Source: an uncultured Bdellovibrio sp. (GTDB lineage Bacteria; Bdellovibrionota; Bdellovibrionia; Bdellovibrionales; Bdellovibrionaceae). From it: 6,630 nt of DNA. Numbering within the stretch: the stretch's first letter is position 1; each line of letters starts with the position of its first letter. Positions 1 to 5,855 of the stretch are shown piece after piece. The position numbers were made by a program, and so were the translations under genes. The notes under the pieces were generated by a model. The model had not been told where the DNA came from, ran no database searches, and saw nothing but the letters and a program-made list of their open reading frames with translations. Location: assembly GCA_946480995.1 (NCBI GenBank), contig CAMLMF010000146.1, positions 1 to 6,630 on the forward strand. The letters are read 5' to 3'.

Positions 1-44
1 TCGCTTTAAGTTCACTAAACAGTGTCTTATTGGATACACTGGTT

Positions 45-72
45 TTGCAAAAAAAATGCGAGAACATTAAAT
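45..72 (+). promoter_or_regulatory. Weak candidate promoter upstream of the DUF1772-like gene
   Basis: TTGCAA at 45-50 and TTAAAT at 67-72 are separated by 16 bp and could serve as -35 and -10 boxes of a housekeeping promoter. The match is only fair. A second possible -10, TATATA at 118-123, lies so close to the ATG at 131 that its transcript would be nearly leaderless. Neither is strong. Confidence 0.2.
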
Positions 73-130
73 CTCTAAATTTCAAAAATGCAACTTGTGC
101 GCTTATAAACAAATAGATATATATTCGCGG

Positions 131-616
131 ATGAATGCCACAATGATTTTAAGATATACCAGTCTGATGCTGGCTGGATTGTTAGCGGGGAGCTCTGTCT
201 CCTTCGTGCTGGGTTTAGGCTCAGCTTTAGATCGGCTTTCCGCAGATGCCTATGTTGAAGTTCACCAGTCCATGAATCCCCTTGTTAGTCCTGGTGTGAT
301 CGGGCTCTATTTGGCTTTGGCTATTTTTTTAAGTCTTGATCTGTATTCCATTCGATCAGAATGGAAAACCTTAGAATTTGTTTCTGTCGCATTTTCATTG
401 ATCTGCGTTTGTGATGAATTTGCAATGACGTGGACCGTGCAATCTTTAGAGATCTTATCTTTGCCCGCAAACTGGATCGACGTGCGTTCACAGTGGGAAG
501 GCTTTATGTACATCCGCAGTGCTCTGTTAGTGGCGGGCTTTGCTCTGCTGTTGGCGTCGACGTTCTTTATGAAACGGTTTCAGTCTTCCCGGCAAGATGC
601 CTTTGCTGTCGTTTAG
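131..616 (+). CDS. DUF1772-like four-helix membrane protein
   Basis: Predicted inner-membrane protein of 161 residues from the ATG at 131. Hydrophobic segments lie at about residues 7-29, 53-72, 79-97 and 128-146, giving four membrane spans. The pattern resembles the DUF1772 family (anthrone-oxygenase-like): a YVEVHQSMNP segment after helix 1, then a loop with LPANW, a conserved-looking RSQWE and a downstream YIRS just before the last helix. The biochemical role of most DUF1772 members is unknown, so I assign none. The start is uncertain. The frame is open back to a TTG at 95, and another in-frame ATG lies at 143. None of the three has a clear Shine-Dalgarno sequence; the ATG at 131 places the first helix at the N terminus, as expected. 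Helix 3 carries adjacent Asp and Glu (residues 95-96), unusual inside a membrane span. The last 50 bp overlap the end of the opposite-strand radical SAM gene. The family call is from pattern memory. Confidence 0.7.
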   Translation: MNATMILRYTSLMLAGLLAGSSVSFVLGLGSALDRLSADAYVEVHQSMNPLVSPGVIGLYLALAIFLSLDLYSIRSEWKTLEFVSVAFSLICVCDEFAMTWTVQSLEILSLPANWIDVRSQWEGFMYIRSALLVAGFALLLASTFFMKRFQSSRQDAFAVV

Positions 617-2135
617 GAATACTGCTTTTTTCGACTGTTTCTTCTGGTTGCTTGCGTTTTACCGGTTCATCCTTCAAAAACTTCGGAAAGTCTGTTTTAC
701 CTGTGGCGACATAGTCTTCCATGATCAAGCTTTTCGCATCTTCTTTGTTCCAGCCTAAGCTTTCTGTCAAATACACGAAGGCGGATTCAAACAAGCTCAT
801 CTGCGAAATTCCATAAGACTGTGAATAGCGGGTTGTCAGAAATTCGTTAAAGGCAAAGAATTCCCAAAAGAACGACTGATCTTGGCGGGCCGCGGATTTT
901 TCGCGTAAGAAGCCTACGAACTTTTTAAAGATCCCGCTGTTCGCATACAGGTCCCAATATTTCGCAAAACGATTCATCTGCTGCAAGGTCGCAAAGTCTA
1001 AATTTTTATTGCGCAAGATTTGAAAAGGCGGGTGGTTTGAATAAACCATTTCCCACTCTTTGTCGTGGCGGGCGATAGGTGCGCCCTTAAGGCGTTTCAA
1101 AATACCCACTTGAATTTCATTCGGGCGAAGTTCTGCGAGCGTATCAAAGCCTTTGGCAAAGCTTTGCAAGTCTTCACCCGGCAAGCCAACAATTAAGTCA
1201 GCATGCGTGTGAACGCCGGTTTCAGCAGCCAAGAAATTGAAATTTTCTTTCACTTTAACCAAGTCGTTGCGGCGACTGACCAAACGCGCGACCTCGGGAT
1301 TCCAAGTTTGAATGCCGATTTCAAATTGCAAAGCTCCTGGCGGAAACTTTTTAATCAAGTCACGAATTTCGTTTGGCAGGCGATCTGGAACCATTTCAAA
1401 ATGCAGAAACAGACCTAAGTGGATGCGCTCTAAGAAGAACTGCAGAATTGTCGTGCACACCGTGGGGCTTAAATTGAAAGTACGATCGATAAATTTAAAC
1501 TGGCGCGCGCCACGGTCTAACAAAGTTTGCATCGAAGCTAAGAATTCATTCAGATCAAAATTGCGAACGGCTTTATCCAATGATGATAAGCAGTACTCAC
1601 AGCGATAAGGACAGCCACGCGACACTTCGACATAGATCACACGATTTAAAATGTCTTCATCCGTGTACAGATGATAAGGCATTTTGATGTTCTTAATTTC
1701 CGGTAAAATATTGTTCACGAATTTTTGTGCCGGCAAGATGCCGTTGTCTAAATAGTTTTTGCAGAATTCGTAAAACAGAAAATCTGCTTCGCCTTTGATG
1801 GTGAAATCTGCGACTTGGCAAATCGGATTGGTCTCGCTTTCGTAACTGACTTCCGGACCACCCAAGACAACAAGGGTTTCAGGACTGATTTTTTTTAGCA
1901 AAGAGACCAGTTCTAAGGACTCTTGAGCATTCCAAATATACACGCCCAAGCCGATGATTTTCGGCTTTAAACGTAAGATCGCTTCGGCAATATCGCGGGG
2001 ATCTTTTTGAATTGTGAACTCGATAATCTCTGCGCGGTTTTGAAGTTCCTGAAGGTTCGCCATAAGATAGCGCAGTCCGAAAGAACTGTGAGGATAGGAT
2101 GAGTTCAAAGTAACCAGCAGAATGTCGTTTTTCAT
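567..2135 (-). CDS. B12-binding radical SAM protein, DUF4080 type
   Basis: A 522-residue cytoplasmic enzyme with three parts. Residues 4-130 look like a cobalamin-binding Rossmann domain (ILLVTLNSSYPHSSFGLRYL, IIGLGVYIW, LGGPEV). It lacks the DxHxxG signature, so no lower-axial His is evident. Residues about 165-350 form the radical SAM core with the iron-sulfur motif CPYRCEYC (Cys175, Cys179, Cys182), then EIGIQT (272-277) and DLIVGLPGED (313-322). The part after about 344, starting GILKRLKGAPI, matches the DUF4080 C-terminal domain found on many such proteins. The basic tail (about 485-522) looks disordered. These enzymes use S-adenosylmethionine for radical chemistry, often methylation, but the substrate of DUF4080 members is unknown. 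A TTG 51 bp upstream would add 17 residues; I prefer the ATG at 2135 because AGGA lies 9 nt before it and the B12 domain begins right there. The gene is monocistronic here and overlaps its convergent neighbour by 50 bp. Confidence 0.88.
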   Translation of the reverse strand: MKNDILLVTLNSSYPHSSFGLRYLMANLQELQNRAEIIEFTIQKDPRDIAEAILRLKPKIIGLGVYIWNAQESLELVSLLKKISPETLVVLGGPEVSYESETNPICQVADFTIKGEADFLFYEFCKNYLDNGILPAQKFVNNILPEIKNIKMPYHLYTDEDILNRVIYVEVSRGCPYRCEYCLSSLDKAVRNFDLNEFLASMQTLLDRGARQFKFIDRTFNLSPTVCTTILQFFLERIHLGLFLHFEMVPDRLPNEIRDLIKKFPPGALQFEIGIQTWNPEVARLVSRRNDLVKVKENFNFLAAETGVHTHADLIVGLPGEDLQSFAKGFDTLAELRPNEIQVGILKRLKGAPIARHDKEWEMVYSNHPPFQILRNKNLDFATLQQMNRFAKYWDLYANSGIFKKFVGFLREKSAARQDQSFFWEFFAFNEFLTTRYSQSYGISQMSLFESAFVYLTESLGWNKEDAKSLIMEDYVATGKTDFPKFLKDEPVKRKQPEETVEKSSIPKRQQRHLAGKTETVS

Positions 2136-2143
2136 AGGGGCCC

Positions 2144-2149
2144 ATCCTA
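2144..2149 (-). promoter_or_regulatory. Ribosome binding site that fixes the radical SAM start
   Basis: On the minus strand TAGGAT is followed 9 nt later by the ATG at 2135. It supports that start over the in-frame TTG at 2186, which has no comparable site. Confidence 0.55.
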
Positions 2150-2196
2150 ATGCAAATCGCGCAAATAAGTCGCCAAAAAATCTCAAGAGTGAATTT

Positions 2197-2223
2197 TAAA
2201 TATCTTTGCCATAGTGCGGACAA
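2197..2223 (+). promoter_or_regulatory. Sigma-28-like promoter candidate, aminopeptidase gene
   Basis: TAAA (2197-2200), 15 nt, then GCGGACAA (2216-2223). The FliA consensus is TAAA-N15-GCCGATAA, so the -35 and spacing are exact and 6 of 8 bases of the -10 match. The mismatches fall in the CGATAA core, so this is weaker than the site in front of the hibernation operon. It overlaps a housekeeping-type candidate. Confidence 0.3.
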
Positions 2224-2235
2224 AGTCGATATCAT
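2206..2235 (+). promoter_or_regulatory. Sigma-70-like promoter candidate, aminopeptidase gene
   Basis: TTGCCA (2206-2211, 5 of 6 to TTGACA), an 18-bp spacer and TATCAT (2230-2235, 5 of 6 to TATAAT). Transcription would begin near 2242, giving a leader of about 30 nt that contains the AAAGGA ribosome binding site at 2259-2264. This is the best housekeeping-type promoter I can see in the window. Confidence 0.5.
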
Positions 2236-2271
2236 TACTTTGCGGTAAGTAATTTTTCAAAGGATTGAATT

Positions 2272-3501
2272 ATGAAAATTGCCATGATGGCACTTTTATT
2301 CGTCGCATCGGGCGCTTCTGCCCACGTTGCGGCCCTAGGCGAATTCCAAACAAAACCTATTCTGGCAGATCTTAAGGACCTAAGGGCTTTAAATATCCCG
2401 GTGATGGCTAAAGACGAAGGCGTCGAAGTCGGATATGCAGTGGTTACGCCACTGATGTTGCAAAGAATACAAGAACGGGCCCACACGGTCGGTAAATGCG
2501 GTGGTTTTGAGGACCTCAGCGGCGATATCATGCTGCAATCCCATGGTTTTGATCACATGCTGACTGAGCTGGCTAAAATCAAAGAGCAAAACGACCTGTA
2601 TGAGCGGGCTCCGTTTAAGGCTTTGGCGCTAGAGAAAAATGCCGGTATCGCCGCGGCTTTATCGGAAGTCAGCGAAAGCAATTTGCGCAGTTATGTGCAA
2701 TGGCTGTCGTCGTTTCCGAATCGCAATAACAAAGACCCGCAGCCGAATCGCCATGTGGCCGAAATGAAGATGCGCCTTGAGGCTATGTTAGGAAATGCGA
2801 CGATTCCTTATGAAATTTCTGAAATCACGCACTCATCAACGAAGCAGAACACCCTTAAGGTGCGTTTGACCGGTAGCACTCGTCCGAACGAAATCATCGT
2901 TTTAGGCGGTCACTTGGATTCGATCAATCAATCTTGGGGAGGCACAAAGGCGGCCCCAGGGGCGGATGACAATGCTTCGGGCTCTGCCAATTTGATTGAA
3001 GCATTAAGAATCTTGATGGAAAAACCGCAGCCGCAAAGATCCATTGAGTTCTTCTGGTACGCCGGGGAAGAATCAGGTCTTTTGGGTTCCGCAGAAATTG
3101 CCAAGCAATACAAAGCTGAAAACAAAGATGTTGTGGCTGTGCTTCAGTTAGATATGACTTTGTTGCCGGGATCAGGAGAGCTGGTTGTTGGCAGCATGAC
3201 AGATTTCACCAGTGCGTGGATGCGTGATTATCTAAAAGCGCTGAATGAAACTTACTTGAATGCAAAAATCGTTGACGACAAATGCGGTTATGGTTGCAGC
3301 GATCACGCTTCATGGAATCGTCAGGGGTATCCGGCGTTGATGCCGTTTGAAGCAACCTTCAAAGCGAGCAACAAAAACATTCACACAGCAAATGACGTGA
3401 TCACGCCTGAATCAAACTTTAAACACTCAGCGGTTTTTACAAAAATCGCAGTCGTGTTGGGAATGGATCTGGCAAACAGTACAGCAAGACAGCCGTACTA
3501 A
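2272..3501 (+). CDS. Secreted M28 zinc aminopeptidase (Vibrio leucyl aminopeptidase type)
   Basis: A 409-residue exported peptidase that should remove N-terminal, probably hydrophobic, residues from peptides. Residues 1-18 are a signal peptide (MKIAMMALLFVASGASA). About 25-115 look like a propeptide, with a HTVGKCGGF segment (71-79). The rest is the catalytic domain. All co-catalytic zinc ligands of the Vibrio/Aeromonas-type enzymes can be placed: His214 (in GGHLDS), bridging Asp232 (GADDNASG), general base Glu266 and ligand Glu267 (AGEESGLLGS), Asp294 (QLDMT) and His371 (NIHT). Cys338 and Cys342 in CGYGCSDHASW match the disulfide known in the Vibrio proteolytica enzyme. The C terminus stops soon after the domain, so there is no extra PPC module. 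The start is firm: AAAGGA (2259-2264) is 7 nt upstream and the signal peptide begins at once. The gene is monocistronic and ends at a hairpin. In a predator it would act on prey or extracellular protein; that role is inference. Confidence 0.95.
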   Translation: MKIAMMALLFVASGASAHVAALGEFQTKPILADLKDLRALNIPVMAKDEGVEVGYAVVTPLMLQRIQERAHTVGKCGGFEDLSGDIMLQSHGFDHMLTELAKIKEQNDLYERAPFKALALEKNAGIAAALSEVSESNLRSYVQWLSSFPNRNNKDPQPNRHVAEMKMRLEAMLGNATIPYEISEITHSSTKQNTLKVRLTGSTRPNEIIVLGGHLDSINQSWGGTKAAPGADDNASGSANLIEALRILMEKPQPQRSIEFFWYAGEESGLLGSAEIAKQYKAENKDVVAVLQLDMTLLPGSGELVVGSMTDFTSAWMRDYLKALNETYLNAKIVDDKCGYGCSDHASWNRQGYPALMPFEATFKASNKNIHTANDVITPESNFKHSAVFTKIAVVLGMDLANSTARQPY

Positions 3502-3549
3502 AAAAAAGGCTTAAGTTTGAAGGGTATTGTGCCCTTCAAACAGGTTTTT
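3500..3549. terminator. Bidirectional intrinsic terminator
   Basis: A perfect 10-bp stem, GTTTGAAGGG (3515-3524) with CCCTTCAAAC (3532-3541), and a 7-nt loop. On the plus strand five Ts follow at 3545-3549, ending the aminopeptidase transcript. On the minus strand eight Us derive from the A-run at 3500-3507, 7 nt past the stem, ending the LysR transcript. GGCTTA (3508-3513) can also pair with TAAGCC (3563-3568, over the LysR stop), which would bring a helix right next to that U-run. Confidence 0.85.
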
Positions 3550-3561
3550 CAAAGATAGAGC

Positions 3562-4485
3562 CTAAGCCATCTTCTGCAAACGTTTGACGGCATTACGAAC
3601 TCCCTCAATCGTCTCATCATAGTTAGAATCTTTGCGTCCCAATAAATAAACCGTGTGCTTCCAATATCCGCCCTTTGGTCCAATCGAGGTCAGCACACCG
3701 TTTTTGATTTCCTCGTAAACGTAAGGCACTGGCAAAAATCCAACGCCCGCTCCGTCAATAATCGCGCGACCTACCACCGACATGATATCACTTTCAAAGA
3801 CGACTTTTTTCCGTGCTTTGATTTCTTGAAAATACAAATCTGTTTCGTGGCGCAATTTCATTTTATAGGACGGAATAATTAATCCCCAGGGTGCAGCATT
3901 CAAGAATTCTAAAGCCGTGGTGTTTTTTGAGATACGGATTTTCAGATCTTTCAGCAGTTTTGTTGAAACCAAAAGATTCACCGGCATTTCAGCTGAAGAC
4001 ATTTCTTTCACATCTTCGGCATAAATAGGCTTGTTGGTCAGAACAAGGTCGATTTCTTCACTGCGCAACTGATTCACAAGAATTTCTGAGGGCGCAGACG
4101 TAACATAAAAAGTTTTTTCGATGCTTTGTTTGCGCTCACGAATCAAGGGACTTAAAAGATCGGCAATAAATGGCCGTTCCACTTGATCTGTGACACCAAT
4201 ACGGATTTTTTGGCTCTGTTTTTCTGTGCGAGTTTGCAAACTTTCAGAAAAGTCATTGGCGATCTCGAACATTTTTTTCGAAAATGCAAAAGCGCGCTCT
4301 CCTTCGGGAGTCAGTTGCAGTTTGCGGCCTTTTTTTTCGAAGAGCTTTTGATTGATCGAAGCTTCGAAAACTTTCAGTTGCGAACTTAATGATGGCTGAC
4401 TGATATTCAGGTAGTTAGCCGCGTTACTTACGCCGCCAAGCTTGGCTGTTACGTGAAAGTAATAAAAGTGGTTGTAGTTGAACAT
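3562..4485 (-). CDS. LysR-family transcriptional regulator, NhaR-like
   Basis: A 307-residue DNA-binding regulator. The N terminus is a winged helix-turn-helix (about 1-62): NYNHFYYFHVTAK, then the recognition region SNAANYLNISQPSLSSQLKVFE and the LFEKKGR-LQLTPEG wing. A linker helix (about 63-90) leads to an effector domain beginning KIRIGVTDQ (93-101), with the typical GAGVGFLP near 246-252. The NYNH-YYF start, the KLFEKKGR wing and the GVTD-type opening of the sensor domain resemble E. coli NhaR, which answers to sodium ions. No nhaA antiporter is visible here, so the ligand and targets are open. The ATG at 4485 has AGGGGG 9 nt upstream. The gene is transcribed away from the hibernation operon, the usual layout for a LysR protein that controls its divergent neighbour, but that link is only inferred. 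It ends at the shared hairpin. Confidence 0.9.
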   Translation of the reverse strand: MFNYNHFYYFHVTAKLGGVSNAANYLNISQPSLSSQLKVFEASINQKLFEKKGRKLQLTPEGERAFAFSKKMFEIANDFSESLQTRTEKQSQKIRIGVTDQVERPFIADLLSPLIRERKQSIEKTFYVTSAPSEILVNQLRSEEIDLVLTNKPIYAEDVKEMSSAEMPVNLLVSTKLLKDLKIRISKNTTALEFLNAAPWGLIIPSYKMKLRHETDLYFQEIKARKKVVFESDIMSVVGRAIIDGAGVGFLPVPYVYEEIKNGVLTSIGPKGGYWKHTVYLLGRKDSNYDETIEGVRNAVKRLQKMA

Positions 4486-4566
4486 AAAACTAGACCCCCT
4501 GATGACACACGTTTTTCGGCACCCTTTTGGAACTAGGCTTTTTGTTGCGCCACCCTAAGTTCACAA

Positions 4567-4615
4567 ATTCCTTAAGAAATAACGCTTTCTCAAGCTTAAA
4601 CATATAGCTTTAAAC
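4567..4615. other. Palindrome and direct repeat in the LysR/hpf intergenic region
   Basis: ATTCCTTAAGAAAT (4567-4580) is a palindrome with one mismatched pair. Just downstream, AGCTTAAAC (4593-4601) is repeated as AGCTTTAAAC (4606-4615). Either could be an operator for the divergently encoded LysR protein. The region is AT-rich, so simple coincidence is possible. Confidence 0.25.
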
Positions 4616-4641
4616 TAACTATGTCATTCAAATTATATATT

Positions 4642-4668
4642 TAAAGAAACTGTCGATTCCAACGATAA
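4642..4668 (+). promoter_or_regulatory. Sigma-28 (FliA)-like promoter of the hibernation operon
   Basis: TAAA (4642-4645), exactly 15 nt, then AACGATAA (4661-4668). The FliA consensus is TAAA-N15-GCCGATAA: the -35 is complete, the spacing exact, and 6 of 8 bases of the -10 match, including the whole CGATAA core. Transcription would start near 4675, just before the AAGGAGGT ribosome binding site (4679-4686), giving a very short leader. No convincing sigma-70 promoter is seen: GATAAT in the same place has only a 3-of-6 -35 partner. Confidence 0.5.
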
Positions 4669-4691
4669 TGAAGTCACCAAGGAGGTAGAAA

Positions 4692-5093
4692 ATGCAAACA
4701 GACATCTACTACAGAGACATCACTAAAACTGAAAACCTTGAAGCTTACTTATTAGAAAGAGTGGAAGGGGCGATTGAAGAGTTCTTCAAATACGATAGTG
4801 ATGCCCATCTCACAGTGCGAGTTGAAACCGATCGTCACAGATCACAAACTCGAAAACCCAGTTATACCTGTGAGATCATTTTGAAGCCATCGCGACAAAA
4901 AACGGTCATTAAGGTCCGTAAGAGCGATGAAAACTTCAAATCTTGTGTCGCAAAATCTGTGGCAGCGTTGAAGGCGATTATGAGCAAACGCTCTTCCCGC
5001 AAGGCGCAACATCACAGACGCGATCCGATGATCCAAAACTATGAAAACTACGAAAACACCTTGCTGGAACAAGAGCAAGAAAGCGTAGCCTAA
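4692..5093 (+). CDS. HPF/RaiA-family ribosome hibernation protein, short form
   Basis: A 133-residue cytoplasmic protein with the beta-alpha-beta-beta-beta-alpha order of the S30EA/HPF fold. The elements are: strand 2-8, helix 14-32 (NLEAYLLERVEGAIEEFFKY), strands about 38-47, 57-65 and 70-78, and helix 81-98. Members bind the 30S subunit in the mRNA/tRNA channel and silence ribosomes in non-growing cells. Long forms carry an extra C-terminal dimerisation domain of about 60 residues. Here only a basic stretch (99-110, KRSSRKAQHHRR) and a short acidic tail follow the core, so it is a short-type protein and would need partners for ribosome dimerisation. The sequence is divergent, so I do not choose between the names hpf and raiA. 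The start is firm: AAGGAGGT lies 5 nt upstream. It is the first gene of an operon with the BON protein (29-bp gap) and sits behind a FliA-like promoter. Confidence 0.82.
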   Translation: MQTDIYYRDITKTENLEAYLLERVEGAIEEFFKYDSDAHLTVRVETDRHRSQTRKPSYTCEIILKPSRQKTVIKVRKSDENFKSCVAKSVAALKAIMSKRSSRKAQHHRRDPMIQNYENYENTLLEQEQESVA

Positions 5094-5111
5094 GTACGGC
5101 AACATAAGATG

Positions 5112-5118
5112 AAGGAGG
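5112..5118 (+). promoter_or_regulatory. Consensus ribosome binding site of the BON gene
   Basis: AAGGAGG ends 4 nt before the ATG at 5123. It fixes the start and supports efficient independent translation of the second operon gene. Confidence 0.75.
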
Positions 5119-5122
5119 CGAT

Positions 5123-5683
5123 ATGAACGCTCTATTATCAAGAAACAAAGAGACAGATTCCGAGTTGGTACAAAAACTTCGTGATCGCGTCAAATGGGAT
5201 AAGAGGGTCAGTATCGCTGACTTAAGCATTGTTGTGCGCGGAGGTGTTGTCATCGTCAGTGGCTTTGTCGACACCTCTTATAAAAAAAATGCAGCCCTCG
5301 AGGTGATTTCCCAAACAGAAGGTGTTTGGTCCATAGAAGATCGCATCGTTGTGCCGCCTGATTACTATCGAACTGACGAAGAGATTCTGAATATTTTAGA
5401 GTCGCAAGTCGAAGAGATGATAAAAATCGGTGGAGAACATATTGAGGTCGAAGTTGCTGCTGGCATCGTAAAACTTCAGGGCGAAGTATTTCGTCCTCGC
5501 TTAAAAGCGATGGCGGTCAGCGCGGCCTGGGAACTTTCGGGAGTGCGCGATGTCTTGAATTTCATCGAAATCAAGGATCCGCCTCACCGAATTCCTCTTA
5601 CTGCAGACAATGAATACAACTCTCCGTATCCTGAAAAGGAAATGGAGTCATCCCTCGCGGGAAACCTTAAGGAGGTGTATTGA
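5123..5683 (+). CDS. Cytoplasmic protein with two BON domains
   Basis: A 186-residue protein with two consecutive BON domains, at about 12-78 and 84-152. Each shows the usual helix, then a strand pair around conserved glycines (RGGVVIVSGFVD at 39-50; AAGIVKLQGEV at 112-122), a second helix, and a closing strand ending in a D/N-x-I pattern (WSIEDRIVV, DVLNFIEI). The tail after 152 is polar and probably flexible. BON domains are small alpha/beta modules often found in exported OsmY-like stress proteins and thought to bind lipid or other ligands. This protein has no signal peptide, lipobox or membrane helix and has charged residues from position 7, so it should stay in the cytoplasm. Its operon partner is a ribosome hibernation protein, suggesting a role in the same dormant or stress state; this is inference. 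Its last codons contain the ribosome binding site of a six-codon frame that overlaps its stop. Confidence 0.85.
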   Translation: MNALLSRNKETDSELVQKLRDRVKWDKRVSIADLSIVVRGGVVIVSGFVDTSYKKNAALEVISQTEGVWSIEDRIVVPPDYYRTDEEILNILESQVEEMIKIGGEHIEVEVAAGIVKLQGEVFRPRLKAMAVSAAWELSGVRDVLNFIEIKDPPHRIPLTADNEYNSPYPEKEMESSLAGNLKEVY

Positions 5684-5703
5684 TGAGAGTGAATAAAACA
5701 TAA
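5683..5703 (+). CDS. Six-codon reading frame with a consensus ribosome binding site
   Basis: The BON stop TGA shares its A with an ATG (TGATG), and AAGGAGGT (5669-5676) stands 6 nt upstream of it. The frame encodes only MRVNKT and then TAA. Translation initiation here should be as good as for the two operon genes. Possible readings are a leader peptide, the stub of a lost third operon gene, or chance, because the site also encodes the end of the BON protein. Continuing the frame past the stop gives nothing that looks coding. Confidence 0.3.
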   Translation: MRVNKT

Positions 5704-5704
5704 G

Positions 5705-5792
5705 TGTGCGGTCCTTTTCCCATCCCTCCATGTACGGGCGTCTATTAAGACGCCTGTCTTTTTTGAAACAGGCGTCTTACCACCGCCGCACA
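5705..5792. repeat. Nested and competing inverted repeats
   Basis: Besides the terminator stem, TAAGACGCCTGT (5746-5757) pairs perfectly over 12 bp with ACAGGCGTCTTA (5768-5779) around a 10-nt loop. The same central arm therefore belongs to two mutually exclusive hairpins. An outer 7-bp pair, TGTGCGG (5705-5711) with CCGCACA (5786-5792), encloses both. The second hairpin lies partly past the U-run and has no U-run of its own on either strand. It may be a 3'-end or read-through structure, or part of a palindromic repeat element. Confidence 0.6.
5734..5764 (+). terminator. Intrinsic terminator of the hpf-like/BON operon
   Basis: A 10-bp stem with one G-U pair is formed by 5734-5743 and 5748-5757 (core GGCGTCT/AGACGCC), with a four-base loop. 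It is followed by C and six Ts (5759-5764). This is a standard plus-strand terminator 31 bp after the six-codon frame. Confidence 0.8.
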
Positions 5793-5855
5793 TTCGTTGA
5801 ACCTCTGATTTTAGGTCAACGCCTTTTAAAAAATATCTTGTGTAAGAATCGCGAC

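Noticed and set aside
21..40. AGTGT/ACACT inverted repeat as a repressor operator
   Set aside because: Only five pairs across a 10-bp spacer with poor inner symmetry; too weak in AT-rich DNA.
1..70. Short open stretches reaching the left edge: a plus-strand tail ending TAA at 68-70 and a minus-strand start at 67 reading MFSHFFCKTSV
   Set aside because: Each is only about 22 codons, which is common by chance. Neither shows a recognisable motif or a good ribosome binding site. A divergent gene off the left edge is possible but not supportable from this window.
430..714. 94-codon plus-strand frame over the convergent overlap
   Set aside because: It is out of frame with the DUF1772-like gene and antisense to the radical SAM gene, which has strong family support.
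2136..2186. Upstream extension of the radical SAM protein from a TTG at 2186
   Set aside because: It adds 17 residues before the conserved B12 domain, while the ATG at 2135 has its own AGGA site at a good distance.
4501..4530. Sigma-28-like -10 (GCCGAAAA on the minus strand) before the LysR gene
   Set aside because: The position 15 nt upstream reads AGCC instead of TAAA, so only half of a promoter is present.
4518..4535. Possible sigma-54 promoter (GGCAC...) upstream of the hpf-like gene
   Set aside because: The required GC at -12 is missing at the correct spacing; GA is found instead.
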